A DNA stretch of 64,000 bases from Hyphococcus flavus. GTDB taxonomy: Bacteria; Pseudomonadota; Alphaproteobacteria; Caulobacterales; Parvularculaceae. Positions 62,307 to 64,000 of this stretch are shown here, in pieces. Every line of letters starts with the position of its first letter. The stretch's first letter is position 1. The translations under genes were made by a program, and so were the position numbers. The notes below the pieces were generated by a model, which was given only the letters and a program-made list of their open reading frames with translations, searched no databases and was not told the origin of the DNA. The stretch covers positions 325,501 to 389,500 of the forward strand of contig NZ_CP118166.1 of the NCBI RefSeq assembly GCF_028748065.1, written 5' to 3'.

Positions 62307-63044
62307 TCACGCGTCTGCCGGCGCGACCTTTTTTCTATTGCTTCTCCATAGGGCAAGACTCCGCCGCATTTTGATGATCAGTAAAATGAACCCGGACATC
62401 GAGACGAAAATAGCCATGCCGGCGGCGGTGATGAGCAACGGATGATTGAAATCAGCGCCGTCGTCATAGTCCATCACATGGAGTTTCCAGAAGAAGTCGA
62501 AAAGACGCCAGGTTTCTGAACGCCGTGCCGTCACCTCACCTGTCGATGGATCGATATATATTGTTGTTTTGTCGTCATCATTGAACTGAACGCGCCAGAC
62601 GGGTCCGGATTTGTTGTACTCTGTCGGCGGCGATTCAACATATTCGGCAGATTGAATGTCAGCGCTGCCGCTAAAATCGCGCTCGGCGATCACGCGCGCC
62701 GTCGATTCATCTATGGGCGATAAAATCGCGCCATTGCGGGCGTCGACAATCGCAAGTCCATCATCTTGCCTGATTATTCTCCAAACGGGCAGCCCCAACA
62801 TCTCACCAAGCGCTGCGGATTTCACAATAGAAACCTCGGCCGCCGTGGTTGCTTCGCTAAGCGAAAGCAATCCTTCAACATCAAACGGCTCAACCTCGTG
62901 CTGCGCGATTTTGTGTTCGCCGCGCACGATTTCAATCGGAATGGCGCTCATAACAAAGCCGCCGGCGATCCAGAGAACGATCTGCAATCCGACAATCAAC
63001 GCGATCCATTTGTGGACGCGTACTATCCACTTTTGAACGCTCAT
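62307..63044 (-). CDS. PepSY-domain membrane protein
   Basis: 245 residues: N-terminal helix (WIALIVGLQIVLWIAGGFV), a periplasmic PepSY-type part (VWRVQFNDDDKTTIYIDPST, TGEVTARRSETWRLFDFFWK) and a C-terminal helix. PepSY proteins of this type accompany metal uptake or reductase systems. 9 bases from the DUF4198 gene, so one operon. Confidence 0.85.
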   Translation of the reverse strand: MSVQKWIVRVHKWIALIVGLQIVLWIAGGFVMSAIPIEIVRGEHKIAQHEVEPFDVEGLLSLSEATTAAEVSIVKSAALGEMLGLPVWRIIRQDDGLAIVDARNGAILSPIDESTARVIAERDFSGSADIQSAEYVESPPTEYNKSGPVWRVQFNDDDKTTIYIDPSTGEVTARRSETWRLFDFFWKLHVMDYDDGADFNHPLLITAAGMAIFVSMSGFILLIIKMRRSLALWRSNRKKVAPADA

Positions 63045-63053
63045 GATTTGCGC

Positions 63054-63878
63054 CTATGGGAGCTGATCGAGGTCGACAGTCAGCGTCGCATAGTCACTAT
63101 GATAAACGCCGTCGGGTTCATCGGGCAGCGTGATCCAGACGGCCGATAACATGATGACGCCGGATAGGGCATCGGTAACAATAATCTTGCCGTCTTCATC
63201 GGTTGTGACTGACGTCGTTTCGCCATCGAGCGGAACGATTGTCACCTGCTTGCCGGTGAGCGGATCACCATCGAGGAGTAGTTGAAATGAACGGTCAGCC
63301 TTTGCGATGAACTCCAGCTTCTGCTCGACCGACGATGCATGATTTTCAAAATCGTTGCAGGTCTCAATACAAAGGAATGTCTTTGCGTGTTTGGCGTAGC
63401 TACGCTGGAGCGGCGGCGAACCGGGCAATGCCTCGAATGCAGCAATGACCGTTTCGTCCGCTTCGATTTCGTCCAGATAAAGCTCAACATCTTTGGGGGG
63501 AATCTCGCCCGCGCGCGGTTTGCTGCTGATGGCGACGACAGCAGCGCCGGAATGCCCGGCGGCAAACCGCATTGTCAGCGCGGTCTCACCTTCCTCAAAC
63601 GACACGTCTCTAATACTTTCATCGCGGATTGAGGCCGAATAATACGCAATACGGTCTTCCGCGGGCCCGCTTTCCATGTCCGGGAAAGCAAGGGCGCTTG
63701 TCAGCGCGACGCTGACGGTTTCCGCTTCGGCGTATTGGAATTTATCCGGCAGCAGAAACGTCTGATGGGCGTGTGCGGAAACGCTCAGAATTGCGCTCGC
63801 CAATACTACTCCCGGAATTAGAATTCGATTTCGCCGAACCAGACTTTTAGCTCGACGCTTACAATTAGATACTTTCAC
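63054..63878 (-). CDS. DUF4198-family periplasmic protein
   Basis: 274 residues with an export signal (LIPGVVLASAILSVSAHAHQ). The HAHQTFLLPDKFQ start of the mature part and a beta-rich C-terminal (VTIVPLDGETTSVTTDEDGK) are typical of DUF4198, often linked to Ni/Co or other metal transport and to TonB genes. Function not established. Confidence 0.82.
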   Translation of the reverse strand: MKVSNCKRRAKSLVRRNRILIPGVVLASAILSVSAHAHQTFLLPDKFQYAEAETVSVALTSALAFPDMESGPAEDRIAYYSASIRDESIRDVSFEEGETALTMRFAAGHSGAAVVAISSKPRAGEIPPKDVELYLDEIEADETVIAAFEALPGSPPLQRSYAKHAKTFLCIETCNDFENHASSVEQKLEFIAKADRSFQLLLDGDPLTGKQVTIVPLDGETTSVTTDEDGKIIVTDALSGVIMLSAVWITLPDEPDGVYHSDYATLTVDLDQLP

Positions 63879-63910
63879 ATTTCCCTCCGCGACGCGCTCA
63901 CGCGACGTCC

Positions 63911-64000
63911 TTATCGTTTTGTTTTCTCGAACAAATCGACCAGTTCCGAAAACTTCTCCTGTTGCACCTTGGCGCTGCCGGTTTTAATCGCTTCAGCCAC
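63911..64000 (-). CDS. C-terminal end of a gene cut by the window edge
   Basis: 29 residues (ending KFSELVDLFEKTKR) before a TAA at 63911, 32 bases upstream of the DUF4198 start on the same strand. Helical; too short to assign. Probably the preceding gene of the PepSY/DUF4198 operon. Confidence 0.5.
   Translation of the reverse strand: MAEAIKTGSAKVQQEKFSELVDLFEKTKR

Overview
The window reads as a chromosome segment of a GC-rich Gram-negative bacterium, most likely an alphaproteobacterium of the Hyphomonadaceae/Parvularculaceae/sphingomonad type. The pointers are three TonB-dependent receptors, Tat lipoproteins, CadC-like TPR regulators, HME-type RND metal pumps, and frequent GTG or TTG starts. 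The taxonomic guess rests on gene content only. No tRNA, rRNA, CRISPR array or replication origin was seen.

Layout. (1) 0.1-6.1 kb: an iron-siderophore uptake operon (TonB receptor, Tat-lipoprotein binding protein, fused double FecCD permease, ATPase). (2) 6.1-8.2 kb: a gene graveyard with a phage/plasmid-type fragment, the 3' end of an IS3-type transposase, the 3' end of a serine hydrolase, and the first copy of a dispersed repeat. (3) 8.2-25.1 kb: an accessory catabolic island with MFS, TauD-type dioxygenase, SDR, tandem GntR regulators, two divergent serine hydrolases, a DUF3089 esterase, MmgE/PrpD, two TonB receptors and an acyl-CoA ligase. A shared palindrome, TGTCrATwATyGACA, lies at the promoters and points to a local GntR regulon for uptake, ester cleavage and CoA activation of an unidentified organic compound. 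(4) 25.1-26.5 kb: a complete IS3-family element with a -1 frameshift site, a 51-bp tandem duplication of its right end, and a second, outer inverted repeat.

(5) 26.6-33.9 kb: a CadC-like wHTH/TPR regulator divergent from a row of envelope proteins (lipoproteins, SEL1 and TPR proteins) of unknown role. (6) 33.9-35.5 kb: a hipBA toxin-antitoxin pair with three operator copies. (7) 35.6-40.1 kb: two direct copies of the dispersed repeat flank a LysR/DoxX/FMN-reductase/extradiol-dioxygenase cluster plus a TRIC-type channel gene.

(8) 40.2-64 kb: a metal-resistance island interrupted by an AbiE toxin-antitoxin pair. It carries a MerR-controlled MerT-like/Cys-rich/membrane operon, a P1B-4-like ATPase, a CzcCBA-type efflux operon with a PII-like protein, a CDF transporter plus ICMT-like methyltransferase under a second MerR, and a CusCBA(F) copper/silver operon. 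It ends with an M23 peptidase, PepSY and DUF4198 proteins and a gene cut by the window edge. The two MerR proteins share the same cysteine spacing and bind-site architecture, so parts of the island may respond to overlapping metals. The least explained loci are the GntR-palindrome catabolic island, the dispersed repeat, and the MerT-like three-gene operon.
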